Below, piece after piece: positions 44,137 to 52,491 of a stretch of DNA of 64,000 nt. Position numbers and translations under genes: made by a program. The stretch covers positions 248,001-312,000 of the forward strand of contig NZ_JBFNXW010000003.1 of NCBI RefSeq assembly GCF_040811775.1, in the 5' to 3' direction. The notes under the pieces are model-generated. The model was not told the DNA's origin, made no database searches, and was given only the letters and a program-made list of their open reading frames with translations. Origin of the DNA: Balneola sp. MJW-20. Its GTDB lineage: Bacteria; Bacteroidota; Rhodothermia; Balneolales; Balneolaceae. Every line of letters starts with the position of its first letter. The first letter of the stretch is position 1.

Positions 44137-44988
44137 ATGGCTAATTTTGAAGAAAAACTAACACTTCAGGCAGATAGTATAAGTGAATATCTGAATGCCG
44201 GGAAGGTTGATAAAAGATTACAGGACATAAAAGTGCTGATGTATCATCGCATTCTCAGTGAGAATGAATACGATAATAAGCACTGGACAGGAGTCCATGT
44301 AAATCACTTTGAGGAGCATCTGAAAGTACTAGAACTATTTGGATTCACTCCAATAACATTTACCGACCTGAGATTTTTCTTAACAAAAGATCTTGAGCTT
44401 CCCAGAAAACCGGTCATTATTACTTTTGATGACGGTTATAAAGATTACTATGATCTTGCACATCCTCTTCTGATGCAATACGGAATGAGGGCAGTTGTAT
44501 TTGCAATTGGAGACCGGAAAATACGCGAGAATATTTGGGATGATGAAAATATAATCGAGAGGGCCCCACTTATGACCGATGAAGAGCTGATCAGTATCTT
44601 CGATGATGGGGTTGAAATAGGTGCACATTCATATAGTCACAAACCACTTACCAAGATTACACCGGCAGAACTGGAAGCAGAGATATTTGAATGCAAGGAT
44701 AGCCTGGAAGAATTACTTGAAACAGACATTCACACCTTTTGTTACCCGTATGGTCTGGATAACGAAGAGGTTCAGTCAGTAGTAAAAAAATCAGGGTTCA
44801 CTTTTGGCTGTAGTGTATATAACGGTCCGCTTCAGTTTGGCGATTCTCTGTTTTGTATTCACAGAGTAACGATTAAGAATGGTATGGGGGCTCTTGGTTT
44901 TGCATTGAGAATTCTGACCCCATACGAATACCTGGAACTGGGTGGATCCAAGGTTAAAAAGATGATTAAAAACCTGATAAATACATAA
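44137..44988 (+). CDS. Polysaccharide deacetylase (NodB/CE4)
   Basis: About 283 residues. CE4 motif 1 is TFDDGYKDYYD, with catalytic and metal aspartates; motif 2 is GAHSYSHKPL (metal HxxxH); motif 3 is FCYPYG. It removes acetyl groups from GlcNAc-type sugars. There is no signal peptide, as in EPS-locus deacetylases (TIGR03006-like) that act on cytoplasmic or lipid-linked precursors, though activity outside cannot be excluded. ATG at 44137 is preferred; a GTG two codons earlier is possible and GGAGG lies at 44112. Confidence 0.9.
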   Translation: MANFEEKLTLQADSISEYLNAGKVDKRLQDIKVLMYHRILSENEYDNKHWTGVHVNHFEEHLKVLELFGFTPITFTDLRFFLTKDLELPRKPVIITFDDGYKDYYDLAHPLLMQYGMRAVVFAIGDRKIRENIWDDENIIERAPLMTDEELISIFDDGVEIGAHSYSHKPLTKITPAELEAEIFECKDSLEELLETDIHTFCYPYGLDNEEVQSVVKKSGFTFGCSVYNGPLQFGDSLFCIHRVTIKNGMGALGFALRILTPYEYLELGGSKVKKMIKNLINT

Positions 44989-45000
44989 GTCACACAAAAC

Positions 45001-46722
45001 TTGATCTCGAATCATCGATTATATCTCACGGTAGTGATTTTGCTACCCATTCTTTCCGGGCTGATCGTCTCCGGTTGTAAGAAAGCTGCACCTATTGATA
45101 ATATAAAGATCAATAATGTAGGCTATGATATAAAGGATGAAAAGGCCGGATTTATTACCGGAGTATTTGCAGATAGTTTTCAGGTTATCGATGCTAAAAC
45201 AGAAAGGGTTGTTCTTGACGCTGAAGTAACTTCCGATCCGGTTTTTGATGACCTCTCAGGTGATTACATGCAGAAGGTTGATTTCAGTGAGCTTATGAAT
45301 GAGGGAGCATATAGGCTCAAAATCAATGGGTTACCAAAAGTATCAGGTGTTTTTGAGATATCTGAAGATCCCTACAGTAATGGTGCTATTATGGTATTGA
45401 GAAGTTTTTATCTACACAGATGTGGTATTTCAATTACCGAAGGAGACTGGGAGAGACCTTTTTGTCACCTTAAACCTGCATATGTATATGCAGATGAAAG
45501 TAAAGAAAGAAAAGTCCAGGGTGGATGGCATGATGCCGGCGACTATAACAAATTTACAGTTACCCATAATATTGCTATAGCCTACTTATTGATGCAATAT
45601 CTGGATAATCCGGCTAAATATATTGACGGGCAACTGAACCTGCCGGAATCCGGAAATCATATTCCGGATATCCTGGATGAGATAAAGTGGGGGCTGGATT
45701 GGCTGATTAAAATGCAGGATGAATCCGGCGGACTGAATCATAAGGTTTCCATCAAAGAGTGGACCGGAGAAAACCTTCCCCAGGATGAGACAGATCAGCA
45801 GTATATATTTCGCATAAGCAGTACCGGAACAGCGGGGGCTGCTGCAGTATTTGCTATGGCCTCATCCGTATATGAAAAATATGATAGGGCATACTCGGAA
45901 AATTTAAAAAACCGTGCTATACGAGCATGGGAGTATTTGGAAGAAAATGAAGAATTATCTGCAGCTGGTGGTTTTATAAACCCTGAAGGAGTAACAGGGG
46001 GGGAATATGGTGATAAAGTTGATACTGACGAACGTCTTTGGGCTTCGGTTGAATTGTTTAAGGTTACCGGAGAAATACAGTACCTGAACTATTTTAATAA
46101 TAATTACGGCAGCTCATTTAGTGTTTTGAGCTGGCTAAATCTTATAAACCTCGCCTACTATTCCTACCTGAATCTGAGCCCGAAGACAGATGGTGTGGAT
46201 CCGGATATATATAATGATCTGCAGAACAGAATGCTTTCTTATGGTAATTCAATACTTAAGAAAATGAATGAAAGCGGATATGCTTATTCGCTGAAGGAAA
46301 ATGAATTCTACTGGGGTTCAAACAGTGTGGCAATGGGTTATTCATTTGACCTTATTCAAATCTATAAACTCACGATCGAGGATAAGTACCGGGAAGCAGC
46401 GTTAAATCAACTGCATTATGCTCTTGGAAGAAATCCACTCGGGCTTTCATTTGTAACAGGCCTGGGATTCAGATCAGTACAGGATCCGTATCATCAATTA
46501 TCAAAGTTACAGGGAAACGGCATTCCGGTGCCGGGCATGTTGGTGGGAGGGGCTAACTATTTCTCCAGGTTAAACGGGGAAATGCTTTCACCATATGCGG
46601 CTAAAAGCTATGAGGATTCATTCAGGAATTATATGGTGAATGAGCCTGCAATAAACTATACAGCTTCGTTCAGTTATACGATAGGGTATTTTTCAGATCT
46701 AGGTTTCGCTATAAATCAATAA
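45001..46722 (+). CDS. GH9 family cellulase-like lipoprotein
   Basis: A 573-residue protein with TTG start. The lipoprotein signal LTVVILLPILSGLIVSGC is followed by an N-terminal CelD-type Ig domain (IKINNVGYDIKDEKAGFI, to about residue 115), then the (alpha/alpha)6 GH9 barrel. The base motif is GGWHDAGDYNKFT and the acid is in VNEPAINYTASF; ALGRNPLGLSFVTGLG carries the usual substrate-side residues. GH9 enzymes cut beta-1,4-glucans. Its place between a deacetylase and a GT2 suggests trimming or release of the polymer made by this locus. Confidence 0.88.
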   Translation: MISNHRLYLTVVILLPILSGLIVSGCKKAAPIDNIKINNVGYDIKDEKAGFITGVFADSFQVIDAKTERVVLDAEVTSDPVFDDLSGDYMQKVDFSELMNEGAYRLKINGLPKVSGVFEISEDPYSNGAIMVLRSFYLHRCGISITEGDWERPFCHLKPAYVYADESKERKVQGGWHDAGDYNKFTVTHNIAIAYLLMQYLDNPAKYIDGQLNLPESGNHIPDILDEIKWGLDWLIKMQDESGGLNHKVSIKEWTGENLPQDETDQQYIFRISSTGTAGAAAVFAMASSVYEKYDRAYSENLKNRAIRAWEYLEENEELSAAGGFINPEGVTGGEYGDKVDTDERLWASVELFKVTGEIQYLNYFNNNYGSSFSVLSWLNLINLAYYSYLNLSPKTDGVDPDIYNDLQNRMLSYGNSILKKMNESGYAYSLKENEFYWGSNSVAMGYSFDLIQIYKLTIEDKYREAALNQLHYALGRNPLGLSFVTGLGFRSVQDPYHQLSKLQGNGIPVPGMLVGGANYFSRLNGEMLSPYAAKSYEDSFRNYMVNEPAINYTASFSYTIGYFSDLGFAINQ

Positions 46723-46727
46723 ACAAA

Positions 46728-47948
46728 ATGATAATAATAGAGATCATACAATTAGTGCTGCTCAGTTTAACGGGGATATTTATCCTCTACGTATTTTTTC
46801 TGAGTGTGTTTGCCCTTATGGCAAAAAAGAGAAAAGATTTTGAGGCGGATAGCCAGAGAAAGTTTGCAGTTGTAATACCGGCGCATAATGAAGAGATAAT
46901 GATTTCACAGACTCTTTATAGTGCTTTTTCTATGATCTATCCAAAGAATTCCTATGAGATCTTTGTGGTGGCAGATAACTGTGAAGATCATACCGCTGAG
47001 ATCGCCGAGAAAATAGGGGCAACGGTACTGGAAAGGAACCATGAAACCGATCATGGTAAAGGATATGCACTAAGGTGGGCTTTCAGCAAGGTAATTGAGA
47101 TGAAAAAGTTTGATGCGATTGTTGTGATTGATGCAGATACTCAAATTTCAGGCAATTTTCTGAAAGTCATGAATTACTATATGGAGCAGGGGGCAAAGGT
47201 AATTCAGAGTAGTGATGTGGTTCAGCCTCAACCCAATGTCTGGAGTAGTGAAATGACACGAATAGGCTTCACGCTGTATAATATAGTAAGGCCACTTGGA
47301 AGAAGTTTCCTGGGTTTGTCGATGGGATTACGCGGGAATGGCATGTGCTTTGATGTGAATGTTCTAAAGGAAACTCCCTGGGAAGCTTATTCTTTGACCG
47401 AAGACATCGAGTACGGAATTTTATTAATGCTGAAAGGGCATCATATTAAGTTTGCTCCGGAAGCAACCGTTACTGCGAAGATGCCGGAAAAGGCTAAAAA
47501 TGCAGAATCTCAGCGGGCTCGCTGGGAAATAGGAAGGTATCCAATTATGAGGAGGTATAGCTTTCCTCTGATCAAAGCATTTTTCAGTAAGAGATCGTTG
47601 TCTTATCTGGACACATTTATTGACCTGATCATGCCGCCTATGGTAAATCTTTTGCTGGTGATCTGTGTGTTTATGGGAATAAACACACTATTAGCAGTAG
47701 TCGGTTTAACTGCTTTCTGGCCTTTTGCTCTGGCCTGGTTTAGTATTTTCCTGATCGCCTTAGCTCATCTGTTCATTGGTTTCAAAGCTGCAAAGGTAGA
47801 TAGAAACCTGTATGTTGCTCTAGCTCATGTTCCTAAATACGCCATCTGGAAGTTTTTGCTTTATGCAAAAGCTATATTCAAGGCCAAAGAGGATAAATGG
47901 ATAAGGACCTCCAGGGAGTCATCATCCAACGTTGATCAGGTAGTCTGA
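46728..47948 (+). CDS. GT2 family membrane glycosyltransferase
   Basis: A 406-residue processive-type GT2 transferase. It has an N-terminal helix (IQLVLLSLTGIFILYVFFLSV), the GT-A domain FAVVIPAHNEE, DNCEDH, the DxD in VVIDADTQIS, the catalytic TED in SLTEDIEYG and QRARW, the Q(Q/R)xRW motif. Three C-terminal helices follow. These are hallmarks of cellulose/hyaluronan synthase-like enzymes. It may add a beta-linked sugar to the repeat unit or make a second, synthase-type polymer. Five bases after the GH9 gene; a terminator follows. Confidence 0.88.
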   Translation: MIIIEIIQLVLLSLTGIFILYVFFLSVFALMAKKRKDFEADSQRKFAVVIPAHNEEIMISQTLYSAFSMIYPKNSYEIFVVADNCEDHTAEIAEKIGATVLERNHETDHGKGYALRWAFSKVIEMKKFDAIVVIDADTQISGNFLKVMNYYMEQGAKVIQSSDVVQPQPNVWSSEMTRIGFTLYNIVRPLGRSFLGLSMGLRGNGMCFDVNVLKETPWEAYSLTEDIEYGILLMLKGHHIKFAPEATVTAKMPEKAKNAESQRARWEIGRYPIMRRYSFPLIKAFFSKRSLSYLDTFIDLIMPPMVNLLLVICVFMGINTLLAVVGLTAFWPFALAWFSIFLIALAHLFIGFKAAKVDRNLYVALAHVPKYAIWKFLLYAKAIFKAKEDKWIRTSRESSSNVDQVV

Positions 47949-47954
47949 TAATTT

Positions 47955-47990
47955 AGATCCCGGCCAGAATAGAATAAGGCCGGGTCTGTT
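47955..47990 (+). terminator. Terminator at the end of the EPS cluster
   Basis: CCCGGCC (47959-47965) pairs with GGCCGGG (47978-47984), extended by AGA/TCT with one bulge; TCTGTTT follows. Confidence 0.68.
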
Positions 47991-48030
47991 TGAGGAGGTT
48001 ACCAGAGTAATAAGCTAATTAGCTAAAGGT

Positions 48031-48855
48031 TTATTTAACCGGTTTAGCGGTAAATGCATTTACTTTGTAGCTGAACCGTGCCGGCTCCCCGTCAGCAGCA
48101 CCTTCAGCCGCCAGATCGCGAATTTTATCACAGAGTTCATCCCATAGTTTTCCTTCATGAACGAGATAACTTTGTGATAAAGCTAACCCGATCATGGATT
48201 CCTCATTCATTTCCTCAGTATAAATGTACCGATGTCTGCGAACCTCTTTGAAATAAGGAAGCGTTTTGAACTTCCAAAGGAACCGGATACGCCATTTTTT
48301 AATAAAACCGGAAGGGAACCCATCATAAGGAGAAACGCTATCCGGGTTCTTGTTGGTGGCATTGGAAATAAGATCAATATACTTTTTTGTAAATGGATCT
48401 TCCTCATTCCAGTAACTCCATACCAAAGCGAGCTTCCCGTCTTTTTTGAGGACCCGGTTAAATTCAGCTAAGCTTTTTGCAAAATTAAACCAGTGAAATG
48501 CCTGGAATGAACTTACAATATCCATACTTGAATCCGGCAGACCGGTTGTTTCAGCAGGCTGTATTTTAAATTCCACGCCCTGATGATCAGCTGCTGCTTC
48601 GGCCATTGCCTGATTTGGTTCCACGGCAGTAACCGTGCACCCTGCATCTGCCAGTAATCTTGAAGAGATTCCTGTTCCTGCACCGATATCAGCTGCTTTT
48701 ATTGTTTTTGATCCAACGAATGGATTTACGATCTCATTGATCAGTTCTTGTGGATAGCCTGATCTGTATTTAGCGTAAGCTTCCGATTTCTCGGTGAATA
48801 GTTCTGTTGTTGACCCCATACCTATGTAATTGATTTGTTTCCCGTTGTACCCCAA
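48031..48855 (-). CDS. Class I SAM-dependent methyltransferase
   Basis: A protein of up to 274 residues; an internal ATG at 48819 (MGSTTELFTEKSEAYAKYR) is the more usual start for this family and has AGGT just upstream. SAM motif I is AADIGAGTGISSRLLADAG, followed by the acidic strand VTAVEPNQAM. Later motifs are DIVSSFQAFHWFNF and the LKKDGKLALVWSY strand. It resembles trans-aconitate/ubiquinone-type methyltransferases; substrate unknown. Convergent with the EPS cluster. Confidence 0.8.
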   Translation of the reverse strand: MGYNGKQINYIGMGSTTELFTEKSEAYAKYRSGYPQELINEIVNPFVGSKTIKAADIGAGTGISSRLLADAGCTVTAVEPNQAMAEAAADHQGVEFKIQPAETTGLPDSSMDIVSSFQAFHWFNFAKSLAEFNRVLKKDGKLALVWSYWNEEDPFTKKYIDLISNATNKNPDSVSPYDGFPSGFIKKWRIRFLWKFKTLPYFKEVRRHRYIYTEEMNEESMIGLALSQSYLVHEGKLWDELCDKIRDLAAEGAADGEPARFSYKVNAFTAKPVK

Positions 48856-48908
48856 TAAGGAATTAACACAATTTTTATCAAAAAAACCCTCTAAAGATCG
48901 GTTTTTTT

Positions 48909-48944
48909 AAAAAAAAGGCCTCTTCAGTTTCCCGAAGAGGCCTC
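48909..48944 (-). terminator. Terminator after the oxoamine synthase
   Basis: A perfect 10-base stem, AGGCCTCTTC (48916-48925) with GAAGAGGCCT (48934-48943). A run of As at 48909-48916 becomes the T tract on the minus strand. Confidence 0.88.
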
Positions 48945-48967
48945 AAGATTTCTTAAAAGTTTATCAG

Positions 48968-50194
48968 CTAGGCTGATAATTTTGCTGCAGCCGACATGAC
49001 AAAGTCCTTGATAGAAGCAAAAGCATCCAGGGTCTTTTCAATATGTTCGTCATTGTGTGCAGCGGTAGGAATAAGCCTGATCAATACCGTTCCTCTTGGT
49101 ACTACAGGATAAGCTACTCCACTTACAAATACGCCATGATCTTCGCGTAGTTTTCGCATGATGTCCTGGCATAATTTGGTTGAACCCTGGGTCAGGACCG
49201 GGGTTACCGGACTTTCAGATGGTAGTACCGTATATCCGATATCTTTTAGACCTTCTCTTAGTTTGAGAGTGTTTTCCCATAACTTCTCTCTCCACTCAGG
49301 ATGCTTACGGATCATCTTAAGACGTTCGCGAGCAGTTACTACCATAGGCAGCGGAAGAGATTTAGCAAAGATCTGGCTTCTTGCATTCGCTTTCAGGAAT
49401 TCGATCACTCTTGGCTCGGAAGCAACAAAAGCTCCGATGAGCGCAACAGCTTTGGCGAAAGTACCGAAGTAAATGTCAACTCCATCCTGCACTCCCAGGT
49501 GTGTTCCGGCGCCGGAACCGTCATCAGCCAGGGTACCGAAACCGTGAGCATCATCAACCAGTAAACGGAATGGAACTTCCTTTTTGAGTTCAATGATCTC
49601 CTTCAGAATACCCAGGTCACCGGTCATTCCGAAAACACCCTCTGTTACTACGAGGATTGAAGAATTGTCTTTTTTCTTGCTGGCAGCTCTGAATAACTGC
49701 TTTTTGAAACTTTCAATATCATTATGCTTGAAAACGGATTTATCAGCCATCGAAAGCTGCTTTCCGTCTACAATACAGGCATGACTAAGCTCATCATAAA
49801 TGAGAAAATCGTTACGATCTACCAGTGCATGTATCACACTCATGATACCCTGATAACCGTAATTTAAGAGCAGGGCGGAGGGCTTGTGCACAAATTCTGC
49901 AAGTTCCTCTTCCAGGAGTTCATGTTCGGTAGAATTACCGGTCATTAGACGCGCACCCATCGGGGCACTTAAACTGTATTTGTCAGTTGCAGCGGTGTCT
50001 ACTTTTTTTATCTCAGGATTACTTCCCACACCGAGATAATCGTTAATACTCCAGACAACGACATCTTTTCCATTGAACTTCATTTCGGGACCCAATGGTC
50101 CTTCCAGTTTAGGAAAGGTATAGTATCCGTATCCTTCAGAGGTAAATGGTCCTAATGGACTTGGTCTGCCTTCAAGCTTATCAAATAAATCCAT
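48968..50194 (-). CDS. Alpha-oxoamine synthase family PLP enzyme
   Basis: A 408-residue fold-type I PLP enzyme of the KBL/BioF/serine palmitoyltransferase group. Landmarks: WSINDYLGVGSNPE, MGARLMTGNSTEHELLE, YDELSHACIVDGKQLS, LLVDDAHGFGTLADDG and the PLP-lysine segment YFGTFAKAVALIGAFV. The family joins an amino acid to an acyl-CoA with loss of CO2. In Bacteroidota close relatives are linked to sphingolipid or sulfonolipid bases or threonine breakdown; I cannot choose. Monocistronic, between two terminators. Confidence 0.85.
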   Translation of the reverse strand: MDLFDKLEGRPSPLGPFTSEGYGYYTFPKLEGPLGPEMKFNGKDVVVWSINDYLGVGSNPEIKKVDTAATDKYSLSAPMGARLMTGNSTEHELLEEELAEFVHKPSALLLNYGYQGIMSVIHALVDRNDFLIYDELSHACIVDGKQLSMADKSVFKHNDIESFKKQLFRAASKKKDNSSILVVTEGVFGMTGDLGILKEIIELKKEVPFRLLVDDAHGFGTLADDGSGAGTHLGVQDGVDIYFGTFAKAVALIGAFVASEPRVIEFLKANARSQIFAKSLPLPMVVTARERLKMIRKHPEWREKLWENTLKLREGLKDIGYTVLPSESPVTPVLTQGSTKLCQDIMRKLREDHGVFVSGVAYPVVPRGTVLIRLIPTAAHNDEHIEKTLDAFASIKDFVMSAAAKLSA

Positions 50195-50230
50195 AAATAT
50201 TATTTGGTGAACAAATGAGCTTTATCATTA

Positions 50231-50251
50231 AAAAAAAAGGCCGGTCCGGCC
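50231..50251 (-). terminator. Terminator upstream of the oxoamine synthase gene
   Basis: GGCCG/CGGCC palindrome (50239-50251) with a run of As on its left, giving a T8-9 tract on the minus strand. It ends transcription from the upstream lipoprotein gene. Confidence 0.72.
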
Positions 50252-50444
50252 ATGTTAAAATCGGTCAAAAGGTACGCAATTATAGGCTCATCTCAAAGAA
50301 TCATCCCTGATCCGGATCTTTGCAAAAGAGGTCATTGAGCAGGTGTAGGCCCATGTAAGCGCTTTTTAAGAAGTTATAAAAGGATTAGAAAAGGGGGTTA
50401 GAAGATTCTTTTATCAACGAAAAAAGCTTACAAATGAAATGGAC

Positions 50445-51821
50445 CTAATTATTTAGCTGCGGCCTGACCACAAAAAGACCACCTGAGATATCACTAAGGA
50501 TGACCACGCCACTGTCGAAAAAGGGGTAATTACTCCAGGTGCCGTCAAAATCCTGTTCATTCGAATTAGGTTTAGTATCGAAAAAAGCCACCCTTTGCAT
50601 ATCAGCATTGGCCAGGTCTCTGAGTTCGTATATCTGAAGCCCGGACGTGTAATTTGTCTGGTAGACAAAATCTCCTCGGATGTAGAGATTATGATCGATC
50701 GAGTTGGTTGGCTGCTGGTAATATCCTGCAAATACAGGATTGTCCAGATCCGAAACATCCCAGACATAGGTTCTGGTTCTGCGTCCAAGATTAAGTTCAT
50801 CCACCTCATCATTCATTAAAAAGTACCGCCGGTCTTCGGTGACCCAGCCCTGATGGGAGTATTGCATATCGACCGTGGTATTGAAAGAGATCGTTTTTGC
50901 ATCAGATTTATCGGTGACATCTGCGATTACAATATTGCCTTCAGCAGAGTTAAAGCAGATCTCTTTTCCCTGATGATCCGGATCCGGGCCATCATATAGG
51001 ATGCATTGTGCATCGTGGATATAACCGGGGGCAATATTCGGGGAGGATTGCGCATCAGTGGCCGCATCAGCATAACATCCGGCATAAACGGGGCTTTTAG
51101 GGTCTCGTATGTCTATGATATGTAGACCACTCAGGTCTCTGCTTCCGCATATATCAGCCTGAGTTACGCCGGCTGCATAAGCATATCCGCTTTGTTCATT
51201 GATAATGATATTATGTGCATTACTGAAGCGGTCGTAGAGAACATCTTCTGTAAAGTTCAGGAAAGCGCCATTGTATTGTCGCAGTCTGCTGAGGTCAAAA
51301 ACCTGCATTCCGTGTGGTTGCGCGTCACTTACGATAAAAAGATGATCCTGATAAACCTTATGATCACGCCAGGTGGAACCCTGAGTGATCGATTTAGCAT
51401 ACTCTGTTGTACCTATGCCCAGATTACAGGCCGGATAATCGGAAACCGGCATTGCTTTAAACTTGGACCGAATATTTGATTCTCTCAGTTTGCCAATGAC
51501 GACAGGGGTTTCCGGGTCAGAAATATCAACAAATGTAATTCCATCTGTTAATCCCACTAATGCATATTCTTTGCCATTCAAAGGATCAGTCCAGCCCCAG
51601 ATATCGTTTAGAAAGGTTCCTCTCAGCTCCTGTGGGCTTAAAATACTGAGTAATTCTACATTCTGACAGGGGTACTGAATATCGTTCATGGTACAGTCAA
51701 CAGCAGGATCAACCTGATCCGGATCGCCTTCAACTATATTAACATCAAGTTCTGAAGGTTCACAACCAAGCAGGAATAGGGGGATCAGGAAGATTGTGAA
51801 CAATGTTTTTCGAAAAATCAT
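50445..51821 (-). CDS. Choice-of-anchor B family lipoprotein (LVIVD-like propeller)
   Basis: About 458 residues from the ATG of MIFRKTLFTIFLIPLFLLGC, a lipoprotein signal; a longer frame to 51938 only adds an unrelated stretch. The mature protein is built of LVIVD-like blades: GITFVDISDPETPVVIGKL, GLHIIDIRDPKSPVYAGCY, YVWDVSDLDNPVFAGYY, and GLQIYELRDLAN. Such beta-propeller proteins are surface or periplasmic and usually without known enzyme activity. Some are T9SS substrates with varied anchors; here a lipid anchor replaces a sorting domain. Monocistronic. Confidence 0.82.
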   Translation of the reverse strand: MIFRKTLFTIFLIPLFLLGCEPSELDVNIVEGDPDQVDPAVDCTMNDIQYPCQNVELLSILSPQELRGTFLNDIWGWTDPLNGKEYALVGLTDGITFVDISDPETPVVIGKLRESNIRSKFKAMPVSDYPACNLGIGTTEYAKSITQGSTWRDHKVYQDHLFIVSDAQPHGMQVFDLSRLRQYNGAFLNFTEDVLYDRFSNAHNIIINEQSGYAYAAGVTQADICGSRDLSGLHIIDIRDPKSPVYAGCYADAATDAQSSPNIAPGYIHDAQCILYDGPDPDHQGKEICFNSAEGNIVIADVTDKSDAKTISFNTTVDMQYSHQGWVTEDRRYFLMNDEVDELNLGRRTRTYVWDVSDLDNPVFAGYYQQPTNSIDHNLYIRGDFVYQTNYTSGLQIYELRDLANADMQRVAFFDTKPNSNEQDFDGTWSNYPFFDSGVVILSDISGGLFVVRPQLNN

Positions 51822-51968
51822 GGAAGATGAGATAAGACTACAGTTGATATAGGTGAATAATATAATCAATTTTATATCTGAAGAGTTTCTGTCTAATGAT
51901 ATCACTATGGATGGAATTTGTTCCAAATAATGGTACACTTAACAAAAACCAAATTATAGTAGCATTAC

Positions 51969-52490
51969 ATGCTGATTCTAAGATATTTAGCGAAACTACT
52001 AAAAGCTCTTGCCTCGGAAGCATCACCTTCGCAGATCGCAGGAGGATTTATTCTTGGGATGATCATTGGTCTCACTCCCCTGTCATCATTCCATAACCTG
52101 ATCGTATTGATCCTGATCCTGGTCTTACGAGTAAATATGGGTATGGCTATTCTGTCATTTATGGTATTCAGTGGTATCGCTTACCTGGCTGATAATCAGT
52201 TTCATCAGTTTGGTATCTGGCTTCTTGAATTAGAAAGTATGCAGAATACCTGGTCGGCTATGTACGAGGTGGAATGGATCGCTATGAGCAGATTTTATAA
52301 TACCGTGGTTCTAGGAAGTCTGGTTACTTCACTGATTTTACTAACCCCCATGTTCTTTCTTATCAAGCTTGGAGTAGTTCAATACCGGGAAAAGATCCAT
52401 GAAAGAGTGAAAAAGTGGAAGATCGTACGGGTAGTAAAAGGCTCCAAGTTCTATTCCATATATCAGACCGTAAACAGATTGAGAGGATAA
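51969..52490 (+). CDS. TIGR03546 family membrane protein
   Basis: A 173-residue protein with the DUF2062-like pattern of the TIGR03546 family: AGGFILGMIIGLTPLSSFHNLIVLILILVL, then NMGMAILSFMVFSGIAYL and FYNTVVLGSLVTSLILLTPMFFLIK. Three or four transmembrane helices are expected, with a basic cytoplasmic tail. Members are characteristically encoded next to TIGR03545, as here with one base between. Function unknown; co-occurrence suggests a two-part inner-membrane/periplasmic complex. Confidence 0.85.
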   Translation: MLILRYLAKLLKALASEASPSQIAGGFILGMIIGLTPLSSFHNLIVLILILVLRVNMGMAILSFMVFSGIAYLADNQFHQFGIWLLELESMQNTWSAMYEVEWIAMSRFYNTVVLGSLVTSLILLTPMFFLIKLGVVQYREKIHERVKKWKIVRVVKGSKFYSIYQTVNRLRG

Positions 52491-52491
52491 G

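Noticed and set aside
26413..48000. Exosortase/PEP-CTERM system
   Set aside because: Several genes resemble EpsH-associated families (GT4, FemAB-like, deacetylase, PrsR-like activator), but there is no exosortase and no PEP-CTERM protein.
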